In this document: piece after piece, positions 34,994-43,147 of the stretch
Numbering within the stretch: position 1 is the first letter of the stretch
Layout: the number at the start of each line of letters is the position of its first letter
Assembly: GCF_000171235.2 (NCBI RefSeq)
Contig: NZ_ABEA03000195.1
Location: 35,432 to 99,431 of the forward strand
Direction: 5' to 3'
Origin: Geminisphaera colitermitum TAV2
GTDB lineage: Bacteria > Verrucomicrobiota > Verrucomicrobiia > Opitutales > Opitutaceae
Length of the DNA stretch: 64,000 nt
Notes under the pieces: generated by a model
Databases searched by the model: none
What the model saw: the letters and a program-made list of their open reading frames with translations, nothing else
What the model was told of the DNA's origin: nothing
Position numbers and translations under genes: made by a program

Positions 34994-35953
34994 ATGAACT
35001 CACTCGACATCCGAATGGTTGCTCCGCTCGCACCGCTGCATGCTGATGGCTCGCTCAACACTGCGCTCATCAGTCGTCAGGCTGACATTCTTCGCCGTCG
35101 CGGCGCACAAGGATTTTATCTCTGCGGCGGCACGGGCGAAGGCCAGCTCCTCACCGTCGCCGAACGCAAACAAATCGTCGAAACTTGGCGCGACATCCTC
35201 CCGGCAGACGTTCCCATGATCGTCCACGTCGGCTCAGGCAGTCCGATGGACGCCATTGACCTCGCACGCCATGCGCAGGCAATCGGCGCGAGTGGCGTGT
35301 CGTCCGTCACACCCTCGCCCTACGCCGCGCGCGACATGAACGCGCTCGTCGCACACTTTGCCGCCATTGCTGCCGCCGCGCCTGCGCTGCCGTTTTACTA
35401 CTACCACAACTCCGCCTCGCCCGGACTGAAAATCAAAGCCGTCGATTTCCTTGCCGCCGCGCAGAAACAAATCCCGACGCTCGGTGGCATCAAATACACC
35501 GACGCCGATCTCATGGATTACAGCCGCGCCCTCCGCTTCGACGGAGGCCGTTACGCCGTCCTCTACGGCAAGGATGAAATGTCACTCGGTGCGCTTGCCA
35601 TGGGTGCGCGCGGATTCATCGGCGGCTCTTACAACATCCTCAGCCCACTTCTTCGCCAAGTCCTCCAATGTTGGGACGACGGCCTTCTGGACGAAGCCCG
35701 CGCCGCGCAGGACACGCTCATTGATTGTATTGCGATTTTCGGACGCTACGGCGGTCTCTCCGCGCTCAAAGCTGCAAGCCTTGAACTCGGACTTGATCTC
35801 GGTCCCATGCGCCTGCCCCTTCCTACTGTTCCCGTATCCAATATTCCACGACTACACGCCGATCTCGACGCCGTCTGGCCTGAATGGCGTGAAACATCGG
35901 CACCATCCCGCATCATTGAGCCATCGCGGAACGGTGTCTCGGCACACTCTTAG
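34994..35953 (+). CDS. nanA: N-acetylneuraminate lyase-like class I aldolase
   Basis: 319 residues, DHDPS/NAL superfamily. The carboxylate-binding motif is GGTGEG (45-50), the catalytic Tyr is in FYYYHN (134-139), and the Schiff-base Lys is K167 in GGIKYTDADLMDY. The surrounding residues (FYYYHN...GLKI...QIPT...GIKYTDADL, then YGKDEMSLGALAMGARGFIG) resemble vertebrate-type N-acetylneuraminate pyruvate lyase more than dihydrodipicolinate synthase. It would split sialic acid into N-acetylmannosamine and pyruvate. The sialidases, esterases and NanQ in the region support this. A related keto-acid aldolase activity cannot be excluded. Confidence 0.75.
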   Translation: MNSLDIRMVAPLAPLHADGSLNTALISRQADILRRRGAQGFYLCGGTGEGQLLTVAERKQIVETWRDILPADVPMIVHVGSGSPMDAIDLARHAQAIGASGVSSVTPSPYAARDMNALVAHFAAIAAAAPALPFYYYHNSASPGLKIKAVDFLAAAQKQIPTLGGIKYTDADLMDYSRALRFDGGRYAVLYGKDEMSLGALAMGARGFIGGSYNILSPLLRQVLQCWDDGLLDEARAAQDTLIDCIAIFGRYGGLSALKAASLELGLDLGPMRLPLPTVPVSNIPRLHADLDAVWPEWRETSAPSRIIEPSRNGVSAHS

Positions 35954-35954
35954 A

Positions 35955-36088
35955 ACATTTTCGGTTTATTTTGTCTCACGCAGAGACGCAGAGAACGCAG
36001 AGTCGGGAAAATACAATATTCGTAATTTATTTATAATCAGCAATCTGCATTTTCCCTGCGCCTCTGCGTCTCTGCGTGACCTCTTAAA
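35955..36088. repeat. CTCACGCAGAGACGC inverted-repeat unit, long copy 1
   Basis: About 132 bases, starting TTTCGGTTTATTTTGT and ending TCTGCGTGACCTCTTAAA. It is almost identical to 56053-56184, with a TTTATAATCAGCAATCTG centre. It shares the style but not the sequence of the 223-bp element. Confidence 0.8.
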
Positions 36089-36181
36089 CCTTGCGACAAA
36101 TTGAACCGACAATGCTCCAGTATCCATTTTTCCACTTCGCAAATATCAGCTACGACATCCCCTGTGCGTCGCTTCTCTACA

Positions 36182-36402
36182 GGGAGGTTCTCAAAATTGA
36201 AATGTACACAGAGGACACAGAGAAGGCCCAGAGATTTGGGAGGACAAAACGACTTCACACCTCTTTCCGCTAATGAAAATTTGGGATTAAAAATAAATGA
36301 GTTACAGAAACCTCCATTCGCAGAAAAAACATCCATCAATCGGACAGTCCTCCCCGATCTCTGTGCTCCCTCTGTGTCCTCCGTGTAATTTTTGAAGGTC
36401 CC
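36182..36402 (+). mobile_element. MITE-like 221-bp element, copy 3
   Basis: It is flanked by TACA at 36178-36181 and 36403-36406. The right end carries GAAGG just before the ATG at 36410 and may help ribosome binding for that gene. Confidence 0.9.
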
Positions 36403-36409
36403 TACAACC

Positions 36410-37867
36410 ATGCCCTCACAACAAAATACAGAACACGTCTTGTTCCCTTTCGATAACCGGGCACTCCCGTTTTTTCATGGCGTGCGCCTGAAAATGATCC
36501 CGTTCGCATCTGCTGCCGATTCCAATGGCTTGCCAAACATGGTTGTTTCTCCGGGACCTGACGGGACTCCTGATTGCAAGGGCATTTTGTATTATGGAAC
36601 CGTGCTGTCTGTTGGTGAAGAACTCTGGATGTGGTATCTTGGACAAGGCGAAGGAGCTGAACAACGACGCCACTTCCGGGTATGTTTTGCAAAGAGTCGG
36701 GACGGTCGCAAATGGGAGAAACCCGACCTCGGTCTCGTCGAATATGCAGGCTCGAAAAACAACAACCTGGTCGATCTCGGCGGTGGTGAATTTTGCGTAG
36801 TTGGCTGCGTTGTCTTTCATGACCCGGACGAAGCGGGCGCGGGGAAACGCTTCAAAATGTTTTTCGAAACACGCAAATACAAAGGTAAGTTCGCCGTGGC
36901 GTATTCTCCCGACGGGCTGCGCTGGACGGAGTCGCCAAACAATCCGCGCGGCCCCTTTTTCGAGCCCGCCGGTGGCATCAAGTGGAACGGAATTTATCAC
37001 GTCAACGGACAGGCGCACGACACGCATTTTCCTGCCGGAGTGAGGAAATTTTTCACCCACCAATCCTACGATTTTGAAAACTGGACACAAGTCGGCTGCC
37101 TGGGATTCAGACGTGATGCCGTGCCGCCAAAACCATTGACCACGACCGGCCCAGTCGATGGAGAGCAGGTTCATTTGGGTGCAGGTCTCTGGCATCGTGG
37201 CAATGTGATCGTTGGTTTCTACGGACAGTGGCACGGGCATCCGTCGAATGACCGTCGTTGGGTGTCGATCGACCTCGGTTTGGTCATCAGCCACGATGCA
37301 CTTCACTTTCACGAACCGGTTCCCGATTTCAGAATTGTTCAGGCAAGTGAAGCCGTCTCCTGGCTTCCTCCTGCGAACTTCCCTTTCGAACGCGCCTCGG
37401 CGCTCATGCAGGGACAGGGATTCGCAAACATCGGTGACGAAACTCTCTTTTGGTATTCTGTCTGGGGAATCCCCAATGCCGGCATCCGCTTGGCCCGATG
37501 GGGACGTGATCGCTTGGGATATTTTGAAGTAGGCGGTTTGGAGCCGTGGATGGACCCCAACCATTCGCCGCACATCATCTCGGAACCACTGATGCCGAAG
37601 GGAGATTCCGCCGCCATCAGCGTCAATGTTGACGGACTGGGAGAGTATTCGTCGCTCAAGGTTTCCATCCTCGATGAACAATTCCGACCACTGCCCGGTT
37701 TCACCGCGCAAGATTGCACGGGGCCTGCGCAATCAGGATTTCGGCAACGCGTTGTTTGGGGCGCGAAGGACCGCGTGCCGGTGCAGGGAGCCATTCGCAT
37801 CCGTGTGGATTTCGCCGGAATCCGCCCGGAGGACATTCGTCTCTACGCGATTTACATGGAGAACTGA
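36410..37867 (+). CDS. Cytosolic propeller glycosidase-like protein with C-terminal sandwich
   Basis: 485 residues, no signal peptide. Repeats such as LWMWYLGQGEGAEQRRHFRV, CFAKSRDGRKWEKPDLGLVE, VVFHDPDEAGAGKRFKMFFE and AYSPDGLRWTESP indicate a five-bladed glycosidase fold. Residues from about 390 (GDSAAISVNVDGLGEYSSLK) form the same accessory domain as in the protein at 15584. It is followed after three bases by nanQ and then overlapping genes, so it starts an operon 36410-39279 whose leader includes the right end of a repeat element. Confidence 0.65.
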   Translation: MPSQQNTEHVLFPFDNRALPFFHGVRLKMIPFASAADSNGLPNMVVSPGPDGTPDCKGILYYGTVLSVGEELWMWYLGQGEGAEQRRHFRVCFAKSRDGRKWEKPDLGLVEYAGSKNNNLVDLGGGEFCVVGCVVFHDPDEAGAGKRFKMFFETRKYKGKFAVAYSPDGLRWTESPNNPRGPFFEPAGGIKWNGIYHVNGQAHDTHFPAGVRKFFTHQSYDFENWTQVGCLGFRRDAVPPKPLTTTGPVDGEQVHLGAGLWHRGNVIVGFYGQWHGHPSNDRRWVSIDLGLVISHDALHFHEPVPDFRIVQASEAVSWLPPANFPFERASALMQGQGFANIGDETLFWYSVWGIPNAGIRLARWGRDRLGYFEVGGLEPWMDPNHSPHIISEPLMPKGDSAAISVNVDGLGEYSSLKVSILDEQFRPLPGFTAQDCTGPAQSGFRQRVVWGAKDRVPVQGAIRIRVDFAGIRPEDIRLYAIYMEN

Positions 37868-37870
37868 GCA

Positions 37871-38338
37871 ATGATTCATGGAAATTTGGATACAATTTCG
37901 GACTTAAATTATTTCGGATTGGGCGGGCATTTTCAGGCCGCGTTTCGTTACCTGCACGATCTCCGCAAAAGCCGCGCGCATGTTTGCGGGAAAACATCAA
38001 TCCTTGGCGACAAGGTTTGGGTTAACGGCATCTCGAAAAACGGCTGTCCCAAAGCCGGAGAAATGGAGTTCGAATACCACAAGCGTTATGCCGATGTGCA
38101 TTGGTGCATGACAGGCGAAGAGACCATCGCGTGGAGTCCAAACGCAGACGGGATGACGCCATCAGGCGCATTTGAAACGAGCAAGGATTGCGGCATGTTG
38201 CGCGGGGCTGTTTCCAATGTCGTTCACCTCAAGGGCGACTGTTTTGTCATCCTGTTTCCCGGCGAACCTCACGCCCCGCTGATTGGCGAAGGGCTCATTA
38301 CAAAAGTGTGCGTCAAAGTGGAGATGGACGCACAATGA
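37871..38338 (+). CDS. nanQ: YhcH/NanQ-family protein, probable N-acetylneuraminate anomerase
   Basis: 155 residues, the usual length for the DUF386 (YhcH/YjgK/YiaL) cupin family. Metal-ligand-type residues occur in KAGEMEFEYHKRYADVHWCM (Glu, His, Asp-x-His) and near the C-terminus in VILFPGEPHAP. The E. coli member is encoded with nanA and catalyses opening/anomerisation of sialic acid, giving the lyase its open-chain substrate. Here it lies 1.9 kb after the lyase gene, in an operon with a propeller glycosidase and a hydroxyacid dehydrogenase (ATGA overlap). The family also includes less defined sugar-binding members. Confidence 0.75.
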   Translation: MIHGNLDTISDLNYFGLGGHFQAAFRYLHDLRKSRAHVCGKTSILGDKVWVNGISKNGCPKAGEMEFEYHKRYADVHWCMTGEETIAWSPNADGMTPSGAFETSKDCGMLRGAVSNVVHLKGDCFVILFPGEPHAPLIGEGLITKVCVKVEMDAQ

Positions 38339-39279
38339 ACATTCTGATTTTTCGCGACATTTCAGCGACGGATCTTGCCGCCTTGTCCGCGGAATTTCCG
38401 CAATGCAATTTCCGGCAAACAATGGATATGAGTTTGCTGGAAAAAGATCCCGACTGGCCCGCCGTGATTTTTGGCAACGTGCCATCCGCCCTCTTGCCTC
38501 GATGCAGCAATCTACGATGGCTCCAGATTGTTTCGTCGGGTTTTGACGAATACCTTCCGCCTCCTGCCCCGCATGTCATCATGACCACGGCTCGTGACAT
38601 CCGCGCACCCATCATTGCGGAACAAGTTGTCATGACGATCCTGGCCTTTGCGCGCCAGTTGCCTCACTTCCTGCAATGCCAGCGCGAAAAAAAATGGGAC
38701 CGGCGTCCGAGCATTCCGCAGATCATCCAAAAGCAAACGGTAGGAATTCTCGGCTATGGAAGCGTGGGCAAGGAAGTGGCGCGACTGCTCAAACCTTTTG
38801 GCGTCCGCTTGATTGCAACCAAGCGCAGCGTCCCCCCCCCCCCCCCCCCCCCCGAGTTGGATGCGCTCCTGCCTTTGGCGCAGTTGGATGAACTTCTCGC
38901 CACAAGCGACCACCTGGTCGTTGCGCTGCCGCTCACGGATCAGACACGGCGCATTTTGGACAAAAACCGAATCGCCATGCTCAAGCGTGGAGCTGTCGTT
39001 CACAACATCGCGCGGGGCGGATTGCTCGACGAAGACGCGCTGATCGAGCGCTTGCGCGATGGCAGTCTGGGCGGCGCGGCGCTGGATGTTTTCGAGCGGG
39101 AACCCTTGCCTGCGGACAGTCCCTTTTGGGAATTGCCCAACGTTCTCGTTACGCCCCATCTGGCCGGGCATCACGCGGAAGTCGGAGCACTTTTGTTCCA
39201 GCAATTCAAACTCAACCTCGCCCGCTTTCTTGATGGCAAAGCGCTGGAGTGCGTCGCCGATTTTTCCAGAGGTTATTAA
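38335..39279 (+). CDS. D-isomer-specific 2-hydroxyacid dehydrogenase with poly-Pro loop
   Basis: 314 residues. The NAD-binding fold starts at GILGYGSVG (138-145). Catalytic residues fit R227 (NIARGGLLDE), E256 (FEREPL) and H275 (TPHLAGHH). Such enzymes interconvert 2-oxo and D-2-hydroxy acids; glyoxylate/hydroxypyruvate or a sugar acid are possible substrates. Residues 167-173 are seven prolines encoded by a C22 run in the loop after beta-strand B, a place where relatives have a variable loop, so the insertion may be tolerated. Slippage by one base would frameshift the gene. The stop TAA is in the target duplication of the next element. Confidence 0.85.
   Translation: MNILIFRDISATDLAALSAEFPQCNFRQTMDMSLLEKDPDWPAVIFGNVPSALLPRCSNLRWLQIVSSGFDEYLPPPAPHVIMTTARDIRAPIIAEQVVMTILAFARQLPHFLQCQREKKWDRRPSIPQIIQKQTVGILGYGSVGKEVARLLKPFGVRLIATKRSVPPPPPPPELDALLPLAQLDELLATSDHLVVALPLTDQTRRILDKNRIAMLKRGAVVHNIARGGLLDEDALIERLRDGSLGGAALDVFEREPLPADSPFWELPNVLVTPHLAGHHAEVGALLFQQFKLNLARFLDGKALECVADFSRGY
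38832..38853. repeat. C22 homopolymer inside the hydroxyacid dehydrogenase gene
   Basis: It encodes Pro167-Pro173 in frame and is jointly the longest tract in the window. Confidence 0.9.
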
Positions 39280-39502
39280 GGGAGCTTCTGAAAATTGAAA
39301 AATTACACAGAGGACACAGAGCAGGCACAGAGATTGGGGAGGACAAAACGACTCCGCACCTTTTCCCGTTAATAAAGTTTTTCTATTTAAAATAAATGAC
39401 TTACAGAAAAATCACCTTGCAGAAAAAACATCCGATAATCGGACAGACCTCCCCAAGCTCTGTGCCCGCTCTGTGTCCTCTGTGTAATTCTTAGAAGCTC
39501 CC
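39280..39502 (+). mobile_element. MITE-like 223-bp element, copy 4
   Basis: It is flanked by TTAA at 39276-39279 and 39503-39506 and nearly identical to copy 2. The left TTAA forms the stop codon of the upstream dehydrogenase gene. The right end is seven bases from the ATG at 39513, preceded by AGAAG. Confidence 0.9.
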
Positions 39503-39512
39503 TTAAGTCCCC

Positions 39513-40637
39513 ATGAAAATCACCGGACTCACAACCCGTCTGCTGAAAATCGATGCAAGCCCTCGTTATCGGAATGGCATTGTCCCCACCGGACGCCCGC
39601 CGCATTGGTTTTTCCCGCTGGTGATTTTGCACACGGACGAAGGTGTGGACGGCCACTCGATGGCGTATGGACCGCATGGTGACGGACACGCGCTGGCTGC
39701 GATTTTGCACGAGAGTTTCTGGCCTCAACTGGAATTGGCCGACCCCGATCAGGTCGAGGCAATCTGGCAACGTCTCTTCCAACGCCAGCGTCATCTCTAC
39801 AATCAATCAGACAGCCTTGTCGGCGTCATTGATGTCGCGCTCTGGGATCTGCGGGGGAAACGCTTGCAGTGCCCGATCTCAACCCTGCTCGGTCAATACA
39901 CGGATCGCTTGCCGGCTTATCTCACCTCTCGCAGCGAGCACTTCAACGAGGAGGAAATCGCAGCGGAAGTTGCGGCTGCAAAAGCGTCAGGATTTTGTGG
40001 ATACAAACTGCAACTGCGCGACGGACCAAAGCGCGACATCCCGCGTCTCAAGGCTGCGCGCCTCAGTGCCGGTGCGGATTTCCCGCTCATGCAGGACGCC
40101 AATTCCGCCTATTCCCTCCACGAAGCGCTCGCAGTGGGACATGCGCTCGACGCCTTAAATTATCATTGGTTCGAGGAACCGCTGCCCGAACAACAATTGG
40201 AGAATTACCGCCTTTTGTCTTCGCGTCTCAAGACGCCCATCGTTGCCGCCGAAACAGTGAGGCTGACGGACCTTCCCAATTTCATGACCAACCGCGCAAT
40301 GACATTTGCCCGCGGAGATGTGTTGATCAAGGGAGGTGTTACCGGACTGAAAAAGGCGCTGTCAGCGTGCGAGTTGTTTGGTTTCAACTTGGAAATCCAC
40401 ACCGCCAACACGCCGCTTCTGGATGTTGCGAATCTTCATGTGGCATGCTCGGCCCGCAACACGAGTTGGATGGAAGTGCATCATCCTGTTTTCCGTTTCG
40501 GCCTGAAAGAACATCCTTTTGACAGTTCTGACGGCATCATTCGTCTTCCCCAAAAACCGGGTCTTGGCGTGGAGATCGATTGGGACTGGGTTGAAAATCA
40601 CACCGGACAAATCCGTCACAGCGGAAACACCCCTTAG
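39513..40637 (+). CDS. Enolase-superfamily sugar-acid dehydratase-like protein
   Basis: 374 residues, mandelate racemase/muconate lactonising fold. Metal ligands fit D195 (LMQDANSAY), E221 (HWFEEPLPE) and E247 (VAAETVR). K165 in GYKLQLRDG and H296 in EIHTAN are candidate acid/base residues, pointing to the mandelate-racemase subgroup that dehydrates aldonic/aldaric acids or epimerises them. With the lyase and hydroxyacid dehydrogenase nearby it suggests an oxidative sugar-acid branch beside sialic acid use. This is relevant because FAD oxidoreductases could make such acids. Follows a repeat element and precedes FAD oxidoreductase 3. Confidence 0.8.
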   Translation: MKITGLTTRLLKIDASPRYRNGIVPTGRPPHWFFPLVILHTDEGVDGHSMAYGPHGDGHALAAILHESFWPQLELADPDQVEAIWQRLFQRQRHLYNQSDSLVGVIDVALWDLRGKRLQCPISTLLGQYTDRLPAYLTSRSEHFNEEEIAAEVAAAKASGFCGYKLQLRDGPKRDIPRLKAARLSAGADFPLMQDANSAYSLHEALAVGHALDALNYHWFEEPLPEQQLENYRLLSSRLKTPIVAAETVRLTDLPNFMTNRAMTFARGDVLIKGGVTGLKKALSACELFGFNLEIHTANTPLLDVANLHVACSARNTSWMEVHHPVFRFGLKEHPFDSSDGIIRLPQKPGLGVEIDWDWVENHTGQIRHSGNTP

Positions 40638-40640
40638 CCT

Positions 40641-40654
40641 CCCCCCCCCCCCCC
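40641..40654. repeat. C14 homopolymer upstream of FAD oxidoreductase 3
   Basis: It starts three bases after the stop of the enolase-family gene and is followed by GCACGCACGCACACAA, 36 bases before the ATG at 40691. Confidence 0.85.
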
Positions 40655-40690
40655 GCACGCACGCACACAACCTGCAAAAAAATTTTCAAA

Positions 40691-42235
40691 ATGGCCCATC
40701 CTCTCCAAGCTGACCTTCTCATTTACGGCGCCACACCCGGCGGAATTGCCTGTGCCGTCCGTGCCGCTCGCGAAGGAATGAGCGTCATGCTCGTCCACCA
40801 TCATCAGCACATCGGCGGCATGATGAGCAACGGCCTCGGCGTGTTCGACACGCTCTACAATGGCCCGCGTTCGCCCTTGCACGACGAAATCCGCAAACGC
40901 ATCACGCAACACTATCCACCCGACGCTCACGGCTACGAACCACACGTTGCCGAATCGGTTTTCGAGTCGATGATTGCTGCCGAAAAAAACATCACGCTCA
41001 TCCGCGAACACCATCCGGTCGCAGTCACACGCAACGACAGAACAATCAAAACCCTCACCATTGCTCCGACACCTCGCGCAACCGGAAACACCTGCTCATC
41101 GTCCACGCAAATCCTGAAAGCCGCCGCCTTCGTCGATGCCTCCTACGAAGGCGACCTCGCCGCGCTTGCAGGTGCGACAATGACCGCCGGACGCGAAAGC
41201 CGCGCTCACTACAACGAACCCCACGCCGGACGTATCTACACACGCACTACAAAACACAACCTCCCCTCCCCCCCTCCCCCCCCCCCCGATTCCGTTCTTC
41301 CGACATTGGATGTTCGATGTTCGACGTTGGATGTTGGATGTTCGGCGAAGCCGCCCCTCCTTCGCCATTTCCCGCTGACGAGCGGCCCGCTGCTTGCCGG
41401 CAGCACGGGCGAAGGCGACCGCGCCATTCAAGCTTACAACTTCCGCGTCTGCCTCACCTGCGATCCAACCACCCGCCTTCCTGTTGAAAAACCCACACGC
41501 TACGAACGCGACATCTTCCTCGATCTGCGTGACCGCTGGCGCTTCACCAACCGACTCAGCAACCACAAAACAAGCTGGAACGCCCCGCTCCTCACCGGCG
41601 GCAATCACGACTACCCCGACGCCGACTGGCCCGCGCGCCATGTCATCACGCAACGCCACCGAGACCTCGCGCTCGGTCTCCTCTGGTTCCTGCAAAACGA
41701 TCCCGAAGTCCCTGACGAAATCCGCGCCGAAGCACGCAACTGGGGACTGCCTCGCGACGAATTTTCCGACAACGCACACTTCCCTTGGGAAATGTATGTC
41801 CGCGAAGCCCGCCGTCTCATTGGCCGTTATGTATTCACCGAACACGACGCCCTCGAAGGACGCACGCACGACGATGCCATTGCCTTCACTGAATGGCCGC
41901 TCGATTCCCACGCCTGCACCACGTCCACCGTTCCCGGCAGCGACCACGAGGGCAAAATGATCCTCGCCGCCGAAACGCGTCCCGCGCAAATCCCCTACCG
42001 CTGCCTGCTCCCGCACGAGTTCGACAACCTCCTCGTCACCACCTGCCTTTCTGCGAGTCACGTTGGATGGGGAACCATCCGCCTCGAACCCGTCTGGATG
42101 CACGTCGGCGAAAGCGCCGCATTCGCGATTTCCCTCGCCCAAAAACTGAATCTCGCGCCAGCCAAGCTACCAACGTCGGCACTGCGCACAACGCTTGTGA
42201 AAAACCACATTTCGCTGAGTCCATCACGCTCCTGA
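40691..42235 (+). CDS. FAD-dependent oxidoreductase 3, truncated and with repeat insert
   Basis: 514 residues against 663 in copy 1. The FAD fold ADLLIYGATPGGIACAVRAA, AFVDASYEGDLAALAGATMT and GSTGEGDRAIQAYNFR are intact. Between HAGRIYTR and the GSTGEGD block the native loop is replaced by LPSPPPPPPD plus a segment translated from a TTGGATGTTCG microsatellite, still in frame. At the C-terminus the protein stops at LVKNHISLSPSRS, where relatives continue MISFFNDFD for a further 120 or more residues. Activity is uncertain. Confidence 0.75.
   Translation: MAHPLQADLLIYGATPGGIACAVRAAREGMSVMLVHHHQHIGGMMSNGLGVFDTLYNGPRSPLHDEIRKRITQHYPPDAHGYEPHVAESVFESMIAAEKNITLIREHHPVAVTRNDRTIKTLTIAPTPRATGNTCSSSTQILKAAAFVDASYEGDLAALAGATMTAGRESRAHYNEPHAGRIYTRTTKHNLPSPPPPPPDSVLPTLDVRCSTLDVGCSAKPPLLRHFPLTSGPLLAGSTGEGDRAIQAYNFRVCLTCDPTTRLPVEKPTRYERDIFLDLRDRWRFTNRLSNHKTSWNAPLLTGGNHDYPDADWPARHVITQRHRDLALGLLWFLQNDPEVPDEIRAEARNWGLPRDEFSDNAHFPWEMYVREARRLIGRYVFTEHDALEGRTHDDAIAFTEWPLDSHACTTSTVPGSDHEGKMILAAETRPAQIPYRCLLPHEFDNLLVTTCLSASHVGWGTIRLEPVWMHVGESAAFAISLAQKLNLAPAKLPTSALRTTLVKNHISLSPSRS
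41268..41357. repeat. C7/C12 tracts plus TTGGATGTTCG microsatellite inside FAD oxidoreductase 3
   Basis: C12 at 41276-41287, then hexamer-like repeats of ATGTTCGACGTTGG type at 41304-41341, closely related to the sequence before GH5-3. Confidence 0.85.
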
Positions 42236-42282
42236 AACAACATTCCGAAAACCGAATAGAAACCTAACAACGAATCCAAACC

Positions 42283-43038
42283 ATGAAACGTTCCCGAATG
42301 ATCTCAACCAACCTGCTCCCGCGCCTTGCGCTTGTTTTCACTCTCCTCCTCACCGGCTCCGTGGCGCTTTCCGCCCAAGCCTCCGGCGACTCCGCCAAGC
42401 CCAATCCCGCGCTTGTGCCCGCAACGCGCAACACATGGATATCGACTCACAACCGCCTTGCCTCCGCCGCCAGGCAGGAGGGTTGCGACATCATGTTCCT
42501 CGGCGACTCGATCACCTTTGGATGGAAAGATAATGGCAAATCGATCTGGGAGGAACGCTACGCCCCGCTCAAGGCCGTCAATTTCGGCCTCGGCGGCGAC
42601 CGCACCGAGAACATCCTCTGGCGTCTGCAAAACGGTGCGCTCGGCGGCGGCATCAATCCGAAAGTCGTGGTGCTCATGATCGGCACCAACAACACCGGCC
42701 GCGACAGCGCGGAACAGATCGCCGAAGGCATTGCCGCCATCGTGCAAGAAATCGGCAAACGCGCGCCCAAAGCCAAGGTGTTGCTCCTCGATATTTTCCC
42801 GCGCAGCGAAAAACCGGACGACGTCCGCCGCGTAAAAATCGACGCGATCAACGCAATCATCGCAAAACTCGACGACGCTCAGCGGGTGTTTTTTCTGCCG
42901 ATCGGGCAAAAATTCCTGCAACCCGACGGCACGCTCAACAGCAAGGCATTCAAGCCCGACAACCTGCACCTGAGTCCTGTTGGTTACAAAATCTGGGCCG
43001 ACGCCATGGATGCCAAACTCAGCGAATTGCTAAAATAA
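42283..43038 (+). CDS. Secreted SGNH/GDSL esterase
   Basis: 251 residues with a signal peptide (LALVFTLLLTGSVALSAQA). SGNH blocks are all seen: nucleophile S76 in FLGDSITFG, Gly in NFGLGGDRTE, Asn in MIGTNNTGRD, and the Asp/His pair in PDNLHLSPVG. This resembles the PAF-acetylhydrolase-like acetylesterases that deacetylate sugars. In this context it may remove O-acetyl groups from sialic acids or other glycans before sialidase action. Immediately followed by a remnant of an FAD oxidoreductase gene. Confidence 0.85.
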   Translation: MKRSRMISTNLLPRLALVFTLLLTGSVALSAQASGDSAKPNPALVPATRNTWISTHNRLASAARQEGCDIMFLGDSITFGWKDNGKSIWEERYAPLKAVNFGLGGDRTENILWRLQNGALGGGINPKVVVLMIGTNNTGRDSAEQIAEGIAAIVQEIGKRAPKAKVLLLDIFPRSEKPDDVRRVKIDAINAIIAKLDDAQRVFFLPIGQKFLQPDGTLNSKAFKPDNLHLSPVGYKIWADAMDAKLSELLK

Positions 43039-43147
43039 TGACACAGCCCGGCAGCTTCATCACCAGCCCTGCGGGCGCTTGGGAAACACCGTGCGACGAC
43101 CTGCGCTCTCCGCTCTTCGCCGAGATGCCTTCCCGCAAAGCAACATG
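43039..43147 (+). pseudogene. Remnant of an FAD-dependent oxidoreductase gene
   Basis: Directly after the SGNH stop the frame from 43041 reads GSFITSPAGAWETPC then DDLRSPLFAEM before a stop. This matches GGFITSGAGGWETPC / DYLRSPLYAEM in FAD oxidoreductase 4 (45260-45345), about 30 codons near the FAD-binding N-terminus. No FAD fold precedes it and nothing follows, so it is debris of a sixth copy, probably from unequal recombination. Confidence 0.7.
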
